A stretch of DNA of 64,000 nt from Rhodococcus sp. W8901 (lineage in GTDB: Bacteria; Actinomycetota; Actinomycetes; Mycobacteriales; Mycobacteriaceae), in contig NZ_CP054690.1 of assembly GCF_013348805.1 (NCBI RefSeq), positions 5,394,001-5,458,000 on the forward strand, given 5' to 3'. Of the stretch, positions 33,666 through 42,277 are shown in pieces. The notes under the pieces were generated by a model that worked only from the letters and a program-made list of their open reading frames with translations, searched no databases and had not been told where the DNA came from. Every line of letters starts with the position of its first letter. Position 1 is the first letter of the stretch. Position numbers and translations under genes: made by a program.

Positions 33666-35180
33666 TCAGCGCCCGATGAGCGCCCGCCGCTCGATCTCGG
33701 CGAAGTCCGTGCCGGCGGCGTCGGGCTTCGACCGTCCCACCAGCGAGCCCACGTAGGCGAGCAGGAACCCGGCCGGCACCGACACCAGCGCCGGGATGGT
33801 GAGCGGGAAGATCGGGTCGACCCCGTGGATCAGCCCGGTCGGTCCGAGGATGTTCGGGCTGATCGCAACCAGGCCGAGGCTGACGATCAACCCGCCGACG
33901 AGCGCCCACGTGGCGCCCACCCGGTTGAAGCCCTTCCAGTAGATGCTCAGCAGCAGCACCGGCAGACTGGTGCTGGCCGCGACCGCGAACGCGACGTTCG
34001 CGAGGAAGCCGAGGTTGAAGCCCTTGGCGCCGAGCGCGAGGAACATCGCGACGATCGCGATGCCGAGCAGCGACATGCGTGCGACCTTCAATTGCTTTTC
34101 GGCCGAGGCCTTCCCGTTCTTGATGACGTGCGTGTAGAGATCGTGCGCGAAGGCACCGGAGGTCGCAATCGCGACGCCGGCGAGCACCGCGAGAATCGTC
34201 GCGAGCGTGATGCCGATGATGACCGCCTCGAGCACCGGTCCGCCCAGCTCGCGGGCCAACTGCACCACCGCGAGATTGCCCTGCGGGTGCGCCTTCACGA
34301 TCTCCTCGGAGCCCAGCGCACGCAGCGCGCCGTACCCGATGAACGGCAGGACGACGTAGAACGCGCTGAAGATCCACAGCGCCACCACTCCGGACTTGCG
34401 GGCGGCCTTCGCGTCCTTGACCGTGAGGAAGCGGACCATCACGTGCGGCAGACCCATGACGCCCAGGGCGAGCGCGAGCTGCTGCGAGATGATGTCGAAG
34501 GTCTTGGTCGTGCTCTGCTCGTGCGACGAGACCATGGCATCCGGGAGCGCGTCGACCACGTGCAGCGGACTGGGGCCGTACCGCATCAGCACCAGGAACA
34601 GGATCAGCGCGGTGCCGCCGAGCAGCAGGCCGGTCTTGAGGACCTGCACCCACGTGGTGGCCAGCATCCCGCCGAACATCGTGTACACCACCATGAGCAG
34701 GCCCAGCACCACCACCGCGACCCAGAACTTGATGCCGAGCAGGGCCTGCACCAGCAGGCCGGCGCCGACGAACTGGATCACCATGTACATCGCCGAGATG
34801 ACGATGGTGGTGACGGCCAGGCACGCGCGCAGCCCACGCCCGGAGAATCGGGCGGCGACGGCGTCGGCGAGCGTGAAGCGGCCCAGGTTGCGCAGCGGCT
34901 CGGCGATGATCAGCAGCACCAGCAGGTACGCCAACGGCACGGCCGTCGCGAGGTAGAAGCCGTTGAAGCCCGCCAGCCCGATCAGGCCGGTGATGCCGAG
35001 GAACGACGCCGCGGAGACGTAGTCACCGGAGATGGCGAGACCGTTACCGATCGGCCCCACCTGCCCCTCGGCCACGTAGTGGGAGTCGGTGGAGGTGTTG
35101 CGCTTGGCGGCCAGATACGTGATCGCGAGCGTGACACCGATGATCGCGACGACGATAGCGATGCTCAAACCCATTGTCAC
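33666..35180 (-). CDS. Sodium:solute symporter, acetate/monocarboxylate type
   Basis: 504 residues, about 13 membrane helices, SSS family. Characteristic segments: SHYVAEGQVGPIGNGLAISGDYVSAASFLGITG, FTLADAVAARFSGRGLRA, TTWVQVLKTGLLLGG, LPHVMVRFLTVKDAKAARKS and TSGAFAHDLYTHVI. This matches ActP/MctC, which import acetate, propionate and pyruvate. The start overlaps the end of the small DUF485 gene by 4 nt, the standard partner arrangement for these transporters. A CoA-transferase for acetate use is encoded at 11.4 kb, in a separate unit. Confidence 0.92.
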   Translation of the reverse strand: MTMGLSIAIVVAIIGVTLAITYLAAKRNTSTDSHYVAEGQVGPIGNGLAISGDYVSAASFLGITGLIGLAGFNGFYLATAVPLAYLLVLLIIAEPLRNLGRFTLADAVAARFSGRGLRACLAVTTIVISAMYMVIQFVGAGLLVQALLGIKFWVAVVVLGLLMVVYTMFGGMLATTWVQVLKTGLLLGGTALILFLVLMRYGPSPLHVVDALPDAMVSSHEQSTTKTFDIISQQLALALGVMGLPHVMVRFLTVKDAKAARKSGVVALWIFSAFYVVLPFIGYGALRALGSEEIVKAHPQGNLAVVQLARELGGPVLEAVIIGITLATILAVLAGVAIATSGAFAHDLYTHVIKNGKASAEKQLKVARMSLLGIAIVAMFLALGAKGFNLGFLANVAFAVAASTSLPVLLLSIYWKGFNRVGATWALVGGLIVSLGLVAISPNILGPTGLIHGVDPIFPLTIPALVSVPAGFLLAYVGSLVGRSKPDAAGTDFAEIERRALIGR

Positions 35181-35518
35181 TCACCATCCTTCGTGTCATC
35201 GAGTGATGCGAGGTGAGTGTCGATGATCGCGTCCATCCGACGCGCCCAGCGGACGTAGATCTGCGCGACGACGAGGATGCCCGCGAAGATGGCGAAGCCC
35301 ACCCAGTACGCGACGCCGAGGCCGCCCCAGCGGCCGGACAGGACGGTGGTCGACGTCGTGAGGGCGATGTAGCCCATGAACACGGTCAGCAGGACGGCCG
35401 CCGACCCGAGGGAAACGCGGCGACGACGGCGCGCGACATCGAGGATCGCGTCGAGTGCGGGATCGACGGGAGGGGAGTCTGGGGGCGCGGCATCGGCCGG
35501 GGACAGACCAATCGACAT
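35177..35518 (-). CDS. DUF485 membrane protein, symporter partner
   Basis: 113 residues with two membrane helices and the DUF485 core (RRRVSLGSAAVLLTVFMGYIALTTS ... LGVAYWVGFAIFAGILVVAQIYVRWARRMDAIIDTH). Always found just upstream of acetate-type symporters and thought to assist them. Coupled to the symporter by a 4-nt overlap. A 20-bp inverted repeat sits 30-49 bp before its start. Confidence 0.92.
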   Translation of the reverse strand: MSIGLSPADAAPPDSPPVDPALDAILDVARRRRRVSLGSAAVLLTVFMGYIALTTSTTVLSGRWGGLGVAYWVGFAIFAGILVVAQIYVRWARRMDAIIDTHLASLDDTKDGE

Positions 35519-35547
35519 GGGTCACCTCGAGGGTATGAACGGAGTAT

Positions 35548-35567
35548 GTGATCAATCCTTTGATCAC
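35548..35567. promoter_or_regulatory. Candidate operator of the symporter operon
   Basis: GTGATCA, 6 nt, TGATCAC: perfect 7-bp arms, located 30-49 bp upstream of the DUF485 start codon, where a repressor or activator would meet RNA polymerase. Which regulator binds is unknown; the MarR gene next door is on the same strand upstream. Confidence 0.55.
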
Positions 35568-35652
35568 TGAGTGTCGGCATACCGTAAGTGAGGGTGCTCA
35601 CAAGACGCAAGGACCCGGCGTGAAATCGCCGGAAATCGACCGATCGGTCCGG

Positions 35653-36219
35653 TCAATCCCGGGTGTGGATCTCCACCGATGACGCCGTCGCCAGCTTCTC
35701 GAGCAGGCCGATCAGGACCATCCGCTCCGGCTTCGTCAGCGCGTCCGCCCAGACCTGCTCGCGCCGGTTGTGGTCGGCGTACGTCGTGGTGATCGCGTCG
35801 AGTCCGGCGTCGGTCAGGCTCAACTCGACCGCGCGTCGATCGACCTCGGAACGCCGGCGAATGACGTACCCGTCCCGCTCGAGGGTGTTGACCAGCGCCG
35901 ACACCGCAGCCCGACTCATACCCGACAGCTTCGCGACCCGCTTGGCCTCGCTCGGACCGGCGAGCCAGAGCACGAACAGCACCCGGAACCCCGGCCAACT
36001 CCAGCCGCCCGGCCGGTGGACGGTGGATTCGAGGTCGTAGACCAGTGCGCTGGCCACCCGGGTCAGCTCGAGGACCAGCTTCATCGAGATCGGATCGACC
36101 GTCGGCATCGCCCGCGTCGTCTTGCGCACGGCGAAATCCACGAAGGACAGGAAGTCCAGATCGTCCACATTCTCAGGGGTCGCGCGGCCGTCGCCGCCCT
36201 CGCGTTCCGCGTCGGTCAT
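35653..36219 (-). CDS. MarR-family transcriptional regulator
   Basis: 188 residues. Winged helix with SWPGFRVLFVLWLAGPSEAKRVAKLSGMSRAAVSALVNTLERDGYVIRRRSEVDRRAVELSLTDAG. It has a longer than usual N-terminal extension (about 45 residues). It is divergent from the metallo-hydrolase and flavin monooxygenase pair, a layout often seen for aromatic-compound sensing. Two palindromes with AAAG/CTTT half-sites lie between the genes. Confidence 0.9.
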   Translation of the reverse strand: MTDAEREGGDGRATPENVDDLDFLSFVDFAVRKTTRAMPTVDPISMKLVLELTRVASALVYDLESTVHRPGGWSWPGFRVLFVLWLAGPSEAKRVAKLSGMSRAAVSALVNTLERDGYVIRRRSEVDRRAVELSLTDAGLDAITTTYADHNRREQVWADALTKPERMVLIGLLEKLATASSVEIHTRD

Positions 36220-36258
36220 GCCGCCAGGGTAGAGCCCGCACCTGCCGTTTCCCCGAAA

Positions 36259-36330
36259 CTTTGGTCAAAGGCTTGCATATTGCGTGTGACACCGCTTACC
36301 TTGTCCAGATATTCAGTCAAAGCTTTTACT
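36259..36330. promoter_or_regulatory. Two related palindromes between MarR and the metallo-hydrolase gene
   Basis: CTTTGGTCAAAG at 36259-36270 (5-bp arms, 2-nt centre) and AGTCAAAGCTTTTACT at 36315-36330 (one mismatched pair). Both carry GTCAAAG. The second ends 15 bp before the metallo-hydrolase ATG and the first is 40 bp from the MarR start, so one repressor could control both genes. Confidence 0.6.
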
Positions 36331-36345
36331 ATTCGAGGTGACCCC

Positions 36346-37308
36346 ATGTCCGCACTGTCCTTCGCCTCCTCTGCCGACCTCGGCGAGAAGGAGCAGACCC
36401 TCGAAGTGCTCGCCGACGGCGTGTACGCACTCACCGCGGAGGGCGACCCCAACCTCGGCGCGATCGAGGGCGAGGACTTCGTCGTGTGCTTCGAAGCCCT
36501 CGCGACGCCCGTCGCCGCACAGGATTGGCTCGCCAAGCTGCGCCAGCACACCGACAAGCCCGTCCGGTACCTGGTGCTCTCCCACTACCACGCCGTCCGC
36601 GTCCTGGGCGCATCCGCGTTCGACGCCGAGATCATCGTCGCGCACGAGAACACCCACAAGCTGATTGCCGAACGCGGCCAGGAGGATTGGGCGTCGGAGT
36701 TCGGCCGCATGCCGCGCCTGGCCAAGGGCGCCGAGTCGGTGCCCGGCCTCACCTGGCCCACCATGACGTTCTCGGACCGGCTCACCATCGATCTCGGTGG
36801 CGACCGTGGTGAACTGGTTCTCCAGTACCTCGGCCGCGGCCACACCGAGGGCGACATCGTGGCATGGCTGCCGAAGCAGAAGATCCTCTTCGCCGGTGAC
36901 CTCGTGGAGGCCCAGGCCGCGCTCTACACCGGCGACGCCTTCCACCGCGATTGGGCCACCGGCACTCTCGACGGGATCAAGGCCCTCGGCGCCGAGGCGC
37001 TGATCGGCGGTCGCGGCGCCGTCAGCCGCGGCCGGGACGAGGTCGACGCCGCGATCGAGCAGACTCGCCACTTCCTCGACGTCATGCTCGCCGAGGTCGG
37101 CGCCGTGCAGCAGCGCGGCGGCACCCTCAAGGAGGCGTTCGAGGCCACCCACGCCGCCCTGTTCGAGCAGTACGGGCACTGGCCGATCTTCGAGCACTGC
37201 CTGCCGTTCGACGTCTCGCGCGTGTGGGACGAACTGTCGGGCATCGAACGCCCCGTCATCTGGACCGCGGACCGCGACCGCGAGGTCTGGGCCCAGCTGC
37301 AGGGCTGA
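36346..37308 (+). CDS. MBL-fold metallo-hydrolase-like protein with altered metal motif
   Basis: 320 residues from the ATG at 36346. A beta-lactamase-like fold is evident: YALTAEGDPNLGAIEGEDFVVCFEA, VLSHYHAVRVLGA, GRGHTEGDIVAWLPKQKILFAGDLVE. The canonical HxHxDH is replaced by HYHAVR: the two first His remain, but Asp and the third His are lost. His in GRGHTEGD and Asp in FAGDLVE remain. It may bind one metal or none. It is followed after 32 bp by a flavin monooxygenase with a strong ribosome site, so the two probably act in one degradation pathway under MarR control. Confidence 0.85.
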   Translation: MSALSFASSADLGEKEQTLEVLADGVYALTAEGDPNLGAIEGEDFVVCFEALATPVAAQDWLAKLRQHTDKPVRYLVLSHYHAVRVLGASAFDAEIIVAHENTHKLIAERGQEDWASEFGRMPRLAKGAESVPGLTWPTMTFSDRLTIDLGGDRGELVLQYLGRGHTEGDIVAWLPKQKILFAGDLVEAQAALYTGDAFHRDWATGTLDGIKALGAEALIGGRGAVSRGRDEVDAAIEQTRHFLDVMLAEVGAVQQRGGTLKEAFEATHAALFEQYGHWPIFEHCLPFDVSRVWDELSGIERPVIWTADRDREVWAQLQG

Positions 37309-37340
37309 GCCGGATACAGCGGTAACAGGAGGATCTTTCG

Positions 37341-38972
37341 ATGGGCGTCAACCACATTCACACCGGCACCGTGGCCGTGATCGGCAACGGACCGGTGGGC
37401 CAGACCACGGCACTGCTGCTGGCCCGCTGGGGCGTGCGCGTCGTCCTGCTCGACGGCCGCGCCGAGCGGGACCCGATCGGCTCCAAGGCGATCTGCCAGC
37501 AGCGCGACGTGCTCGAGGTGTGGGCCGCGATCGGCGTCGGCGAGCAGATCGCCGCGGAGGGCGTCACGTGGGACACCGCGCGCACCTTCCACCGCGAACA
37601 CGAACTGTTCGCGCAGCAGTTCGTGGACCATGGGCAGTCGCCGTTCCCGCCTTTCGTCAACGTCTCGCAGGCCCGCACCGAGGAACTCCTCGACGCGGCC
37701 ATCGCGCGGCAACCGCTCATCGACGTGCGGTGGGGGCATCCGGTCGAGCAGATCGAGCAGGACGGATCCGAGGTCCGGCTCGGGTGCGCCACCGAGTCCG
37801 GCCCGGTGACGGTCGCGGCCGACTACGCGGTGCTCGCCACCGGATCCCGCAGCAGCGAACTGCGCCGGCAACTCGGCGTCGGGTTCCCCGGCCGGTCGTT
37901 CGATGACAAGTTCCTCATCTGCGACATCCAGGCCGACATCCCGGGCTGGGCCAACGAGCGGCGCTTCTACTTCGATCCGGAGTGGAATCCGGGTCGGCAG
38001 GTGCTGATCCACCCGTGCCCCGACTCCACCTTCCGCATCGACTGGCAGGTTCCCGGCGACTACGACCTCGACGCCGAGGCCGAGAGCGGCGCGCTGAACG
38101 ACCGGATCCGACAGATCATCGGCGACACCCCGTACCGGATCGTGTGGAAGTCGGTGTACCGCTTCCACGCCCGCCTCGCCGACCGCATGCAGGTGGGCCG
38201 GGTGCTGCTGGCGGGCGACTGCGCCCACATCGTGTCGCCGTTCGGCGCGCGGGGACTCAATTCGGGTGTCGGCGATGCCGAGAACGCGGCGTGGAAGCTC
38301 GCGTTCGTGCTGCGCGGCTGGGCCGATCCGGCACTGCTCGAGACGTACGACCTGGAACGCCGCGCCGCGGCGGCCGAGAACCTCGCGGTCACGTCGGCGA
38401 CGATGGACTTCCTGGTGCCGCAGACCGACGAACAGCACGCCCGCCGCCTGTCGGTGCTCGAGGCCGCGGTCGCCGATCCACAGGCCCGGGCCGAGGTGGA
38501 CTCCGGTCGACTGGCGGAGCCGTTCTGGTACGTCGACTCCCCGTTGACCACTCCGGATCCCCGGCGCCCCTTCGCCGGACGCCCGGCCCGCGGCGTCGCG
38601 CCGGACCCGGTGCCCGGCGTCCTGGTACCCGACGTCCCGGTGACCGTGCGCGGCCAGAGTTGCGCACGCCTGCGGGAGATCGCCCGACACGGTGTCCTGC
38701 TGCTGCACGGAGCCGACGTCGATCCGACGGCGGTCCGGGAGGCCGCCCTCACCGCCACCCACTCCCCAATCCGGATCCACGCCCTGAGGGACATCGACAC
38801 CACCGGGCTGCTCACGGCGGCAACGAAAGCCGGTGCGAACGACGTGTGGATCGTGCGCCCGGACGCGCACATCGCGGCCGTCGTCGACGGCAGTGACCGC
38901 CCGGCCCTGGCGGCCGCCCTGCGCCGGGCGGTGGGCGCCGAGGTGACCGCCGGCGAGCGACAGGTCGGCTGA
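37341..38972 (+). CDS. FAD-dependent aromatic monooxygenase (MhpA/PheA-like)
   Basis: 543 residues. FAD-binding GNGPVGQTTALLLARWGVRVVLLD at the N terminus, then the second FAD motif GDCAHIVSPFGARGLNSGVGDAENAAWKLA near residue 295. The C-terminal thioredoxin-like domain is seen in class A phenol hydroxylases. These enzymes hydroxylate aromatic rings using NAD(P)H and oxygen. Preceded by AGGAGG. With the upstream metallo-hydrolase-like gene it forms a two-gene operon facing MarR; no ring-cleavage dioxygenase is adjacent, so the pathway is incomplete here. Confidence 0.9.
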   Translation: MGVNHIHTGTVAVIGNGPVGQTTALLLARWGVRVVLLDGRAERDPIGSKAICQQRDVLEVWAAIGVGEQIAAEGVTWDTARTFHREHELFAQQFVDHGQSPFPPFVNVSQARTEELLDAAIARQPLIDVRWGHPVEQIEQDGSEVRLGCATESGPVTVAADYAVLATGSRSSELRRQLGVGFPGRSFDDKFLICDIQADIPGWANERRFYFDPEWNPGRQVLIHPCPDSTFRIDWQVPGDYDLDAEAESGALNDRIRQIIGDTPYRIVWKSVYRFHARLADRMQVGRVLLAGDCAHIVSPFGARGLNSGVGDAENAAWKLAFVLRGWADPALLETYDLERRAAAAENLAVTSATMDFLVPQTDEQHARRLSVLEAAVADPQARAEVDSGRLAEPFWYVDSPLTTPDPRRPFAGRPARGVAPDPVPGVLVPDVPVTVRGQSCARLREIARHGVLLLHGADVDPTAVREAALTATHSPIRIHALRDIDTTGLLTAATKAGANDVWIVRPDAHIAAVVDGSDRPALAAALRRAVGAEVTAGERQVG

Positions 38973-38973
38973 C

Positions 38974-39831
38974 TCACCGCCGGACGCGGTGGGCCTCGGC
39001 CAGCGCGCAGTCCCGCAGGACCCGCACCAGCGGAGTCACGCGGGAGGCGACGTAGACGAGGCTCACCGCGGTCGGTGCGGCGTCGGCGATGTCGACGAAC
39101 CGTACGTTGTGGTGGTGCACGCGGCGTCGGGCGGCGATCGGCACCGCCCCCACCCCTCGATCGGCGGCGACCAGTTCCAGCCACTCGTCGAAGTTGGTGC
39201 AGGTCACGATCTCTCGACGCGGGTCGGGTTCCGTCCAGGACTCGGCGCGGGTCGTCCCGGTCAGGGTGTTGACCACCAGTGGGTGCGTTCCCAACTCGGC
39301 CCACGTGACCGTGTCCCGCTCCGCGAGGGGTGAGCGGGCGCTGACGGCGGCAACGCGTGGCTCCGAGAACAGGTGGTGGACGGCCAGCAGCCCGCCGGCG
39401 ACGTCGCCGCGCATCACCGCAGCATCGACGACGCCGTCACGTAGCGCGGCCAGCGGATCGTCGCACCGCTGCAACAACACTCGCGCGCCGGAGCGTTCCT
39501 CGCAGGCGGCGATCGTGTCGTGTGCCCACGGGTCCGGAAGCAGCCAGCTGAATCCGAGTCGCACCGTCCGATTGGCCTGCGCGGACGCGATCGCGGCATC
39601 CAGGTCGCCCAGGACGTGGCGAATACGTTCCGCGAACGCCCGCCCGTCCTCGGTCGGCGCCATCGACCGCGACGTCCGCTCCAGCAATCGGGTTCCGAGC
39701 GTCGCTTCCAGTTGCTGGATCGTTCGGGTCAACGCGGGTTGGGTGATGTTCAGCCGATCGGCGGCGGCCGTGAAGGTGCCGGCATCGATCACCGCGATCA
39801 GTGCCCGCAGATGCCGCAGCTCGACATTCAT
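38974..39831 (-). CDS. LysR-family transcriptional regulator
   Basis: 285 residues from the ATG at 39831. HTH at the N terminus (LRHLRALIAVIDAGTFTAAADRLNITQPALTRTIQQLEATLGTRLLERTSR), then the two-lobed co-inducer domain. It is divergent from an MFS exporter, the likely target. It converges with the flavin monooxygenase, whose stop is one base from its own. Confidence 0.92.
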   Translation of the reverse strand: MNVELRHLRALIAVIDAGTFTAAADRLNITQPALTRTIQQLEATLGTRLLERTSRSMAPTEDGRAFAERIRHVLGDLDAAIASAQANRTVRLGFSWLLPDPWAHDTIAACEERSGARVLLQRCDDPLAALRDGVVDAAVMRGDVAGGLLAVHHLFSEPRVAAVSARSPLAERDTVTWAELGTHPLVVNTLTGTTRAESWTEPDPRREIVTCTNFDEWLELVAADRGVGAVPIAARRRVHHHNVRFVDIADAAPTAVSLVYVASRVTPLVRVLRDCALAEAHRVRR

Positions 39832-39846
39832 AACCAACGAGCATAG

Positions 39847-39864
39847 ATACCGTCGAAACGGCAT
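39847..39864. promoter_or_regulatory. Candidate LysR-type site
   Basis: ATACCGT, 4 nt, ACGGCAT: 7-bp arms with one mismatch in the 85-bp LysR/MFS intergenic region, beginning 16 bp before the LysR start codon. Consistent with an autoregulatory LysR recognition site. Confidence 0.45.
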
Positions 39865-39916
39865 TTCCGTACGCCCGGCGGCCGCGCATAACGTCGTGAC
39901 GACGAAGGGGGACCAC

Positions 39917-41053
39917 GTGAACCTGCCGACCCGGACCGACACGGGGGCTCCGCCCCGGCACGCCCGCGCGACGGTGGTGCGCGCCGCCGCCGGACTCGCC
40001 GCGGCGATGGGTGTCGGCCGATTCGTGTACACCCCGCTGCTCCCGCTCATGCAGGAGCAGACCGGGCTCGCGCCGTCCGATACCGCGCTGGTCGCGACCG
40101 CCAACTACCTCGGGTACTTCCTGGGCGCGATCGCACTGGCCGCCCACCCGTCCGGCGCGCACTCGCGGGCCCTCTTCCGCTCGTCGATCCTCGCCCTGAT
40201 CGCGAGCGAACTCGTGATGATCATCGGCACGGACGTCCGCCTGTGGCTCGCGGCGCGCGTCGTGGCCGGCATCGCCAGCGCCGCCGTCTTCGTGTACTGC
40301 GCCACGGCGGTGGTCGGCCATCCGTCGGCGGGCGTGACGTTCACCGGCGTCGGGGTCGGCATCGCGACGTCGGGCATCCTCGTGATGGTTCTCGGACCGG
40401 TCGTGTCGTGGAACGCGCTCTGGGCCGCCGCTGCCGCGATGACGGCCGGCTACGCCGCGATCGCCTGGAGCCTGCCACCCGGATCTTCTTCCCCACTGGC
40501 CCACAACCGATCTCGGATGCGCGCGTCACCTTCGACGCGCTGGTGGACACTCGGCGCCTGTTACTTCCTCGAGGGCCTGGGCTACATCATCCTCGGTACG
40601 TTCCTGGTCGCGGCGGTCTCCGCCGGGGGTGCGCAGTGGACGGGCCCGGCGGCATGGGTGATGGTCGGGCTCGCCGCGATCCCGTCTCCACTGTTGTGGG
40701 CGAAGGCGCTGCGCCGCTGGTCCGCGGAGTCGCTGCTCGCGCTGGCACTTGTGCTGCAGGCCTTCTCCGCACTGCTTCCCGCACTGGTCGCCGGTCCGGT
40801 GGCCGCCCTGATCGCCGCGATCCTGTTCGGCGGGACCTTCATGGGCATCACCCTGCTCGCTATGGATTCGGCGCTCGGACTGGGCATTCCACGCGCCGCG
40901 GCGGCGTTGACGGCGGTGTACGGGCTCGGGCAGATTCTCGGACCGCTCGCGGTGACCCCGATGCTGGGTGACGGATTCCGGGCGGCGTTCGTCTGTGCCG
41001 CCGCCGTTCTCGTCGTGGCCGCGCTACTGGCGGGTGCGACCCGACGCCGGTAG
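39917..41053 (+). CDS. MFS transporter, YbfB/YjiJ family
   Basis: 378 residues from a GTG with AAGGGGGA upstream. About 12 helices. The N-terminal block AAAMGVGRFVYTPLLPLMQEQTGLAPSDTALVATANYLGYFLGA is diagnostic of YbfB/YjiJ transporters, a poorly characterised set usually divergent from a LysR regulator, exactly as here. Substrate unknown. Its last 30 bp overlap the end of the convergent TetR gene. Confidence 0.9.
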   Translation: MNLPTRTDTGAPPRHARATVVRAAAGLAAAMGVGRFVYTPLLPLMQEQTGLAPSDTALVATANYLGYFLGAIALAAHPSGAHSRALFRSSILALIASELVMIIGTDVRLWLAARVVAGIASAAVFVYCATAVVGHPSAGVTFTGVGVGIATSGILVMVLGPVVSWNALWAAAAAMTAGYAAIAWSLPPGSSSPLAHNRSRMRASPSTRWWTLGACYFLEGLGYIILGTFLVAAVSAGGAQWTGPAAWVMVGLAAIPSPLLWAKALRRWSAESLLALALVLQAFSALLPALVAGPVAALIAAILFGGTFMGITLLAMDSALGLGIPRAAAALTAVYGLGQILGPLAVTPMLGDGFRAAFVCAAAVLVVAALLAGATRRR

Positions 41054-41620
41054 CAGCAGATCCACCACCCGCTCCGCGGTGTCGGCGTCGACGAGGCCGC
41101 CGGTGACCACCTGACGGTAGAACACCGCGCCGGCAAGCGCGTCCATGAACAGGTCGACGTCGAGATCGGCCGGCAGGTCGCCGCGCGCCACTCCCCTCTC
41201 GATCACCGCGGCACAGTTGGCGCGGCGTTCGGCCAGGAATGCGGTGCGGAAGGCGTCGAGTCCCTCGGGCGTCGACGCCAGATCGCTGACGAGTGCCGGC
41301 ATCGCGGTACCGAGGGGCGATCCGGCGTAGTTGCGCACGGTCCCGGTCAGCCACGCCACGAGATCGGAACGGGTGTTGCCGGTGTCGGGCACCGGCCCGG
41401 TGTCCATCAGCGTCGCGAGGGCGTCGGCGACCAGTTCCGGTTTGCCGGACCACCACCGATACAGCGTGGTCTTGTGCACCCCGCTCGCCTCCGCGATGCG
41501 CTCGACCGTCAACTGCGCGTACGACGTCGTCGTGAGTTCGTCGACGACGGTCTGCAGCACGAGGTGACGCTTGCGGGGGCCGCTCCGGCCCGCAGCGGGT
41601 GTGGTTACCGGCACTCCCAC
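41024..41620 (-). CDS. TetR-family transcriptional regulator
   Basis: 198 residues. HTH: LVLQTVVDELTTTSYAQLTVERIAEASGVHKTTLYRWWSGKPELVADAL, followed by a TetR_C_11-type C-terminal domain. It is divergent from the LOG-family gene, with a perfect 8+8 inverted repeat in the 57-bp gap. It overlaps the convergent MFS gene by 30 bp. Confidence 0.92.
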   Translation of the reverse strand: MGVPVTTPAAGRSGPRKRHLVLQTVVDELTTTSYAQLTVERIAEASGVHKTTLYRWWSGKPELVADALATLMDTGPVPDTGNTRSDLVAWLTGTVRNYAGSPLGTAMPALVSDLASTPEGLDAFRTAFLAERRANCAAVIERGVARGDLPADLDVDLFMDALAGAVFYRQVVTGGLVDADTAERVVDLLLPASGRTRQ

Positions 41621-41639
41621 ACCCTGTCACGAGGTAGAG

Positions 41640-41661
41640 TGCAACGCAACGTCGCGTTGCA
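41640..41661. promoter_or_regulatory. TetR operator, perfect inverted repeat
   Basis: TGCAACGC, 6 nt, GCGTTGCA: perfect 8-bp arms in the 57-bp gap between the TetR and LOG-family genes, 19 bp from the TetR start and 16 bp before the LOG-family ATG. It would control both directions. Confidence 0.75.
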
Positions 41662-41677
41662 TTCAGGATTGGAAGCT

Positions 41678-42277
41678 ATGAGGATCACCGCGTTCATGGG
41701 ATCGGCCACCGGCCACGACCCGGCCCACCTCCGGACGGCGAGCGCCTTCGGGACCGACCTGGCCGCGGCCGGGATCGGCCTGGTCTACGGCGGCGGCCGG
41801 GTCGGGCTGATGGGCGCCGTGGCCGACGCGGTCGTCGCCGGCGGCGGGGAGGCCATCGGCGTGATTCCACGGCATCTCGCGGACAAGGAGATCGCTCATC
41901 CCCGGTTGACGTCCCTCGAGGTCGTCGAGTCGATGCACGCGCGCAAACAGCGCATGGCCGCGCTCGCGGATGCGTTCGTGGTCCTGCCGGGCGGCGCCGG
42001 GACGCTCGACGAGTTCTTCGAGATCTGGACGTGGCAGCAACTCGGGCTGCACACCAAGCCGGTGTTCCTGCTCGACACCGGAGGCTTCTGGCAGCCGCTC
42101 GTCGCACTGATCGATCATCTCGTCGACACCGGATTCGTCGGCGCACACCAGCGGGATGCGCTGCAGATCGCCGGTGATCTCGACGCAGTGCGCGCCGCGA
42201 TGACGGGGTGGGCTCCGCCGGTGCCGAAGTGGACTACAACCAGCGGCCCGACCGACACGGACCTCGAGCCCGCATGA
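41678..42277 (+). CDS. LOG-family (TIGR00730) nucleoside-monophosphate phosphoribohydrolase
   Basis: 199 residues, Rossmann-like fold. [30 protein letters not shown] and the catalytic [16 protein letters not shown] (PGGxGTxxE) are intact. LOG proteins release cytokinin bases from their 5'-monophosphates, or act as AMP phosphoribohydrolases; the exact substrate in this branch is unknown. Its ATGA stop overlaps the NUDIX gene start, so both are made together under the TetR operator. Confidence 0.92.
   Translation: MRITAFMGSATGHDPAHLRTASAFGTDLAAAGIGLVYGGGRVGLMGAVADAVVAGGGEAIGVIPRHLADKEIAHPRLTSLEVVESMHARKQRMAALADAFVVLPGGAGTLDEFFEIWTWQQLGLHTKPVFLLDTGGFWQPLVALIDHLVDTGFVGAHQRDALQIAGDLDAVRAAMTGWAPPVPKWTTTSGPTDTDLEPA

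Noticed and set aside
33501-35216. 571-codon frame opposite the symporter
   Set aside because: Composed of charged low-complexity residues (Asp/Gln/Arg/His) antisense to membrane helices; a shadow.
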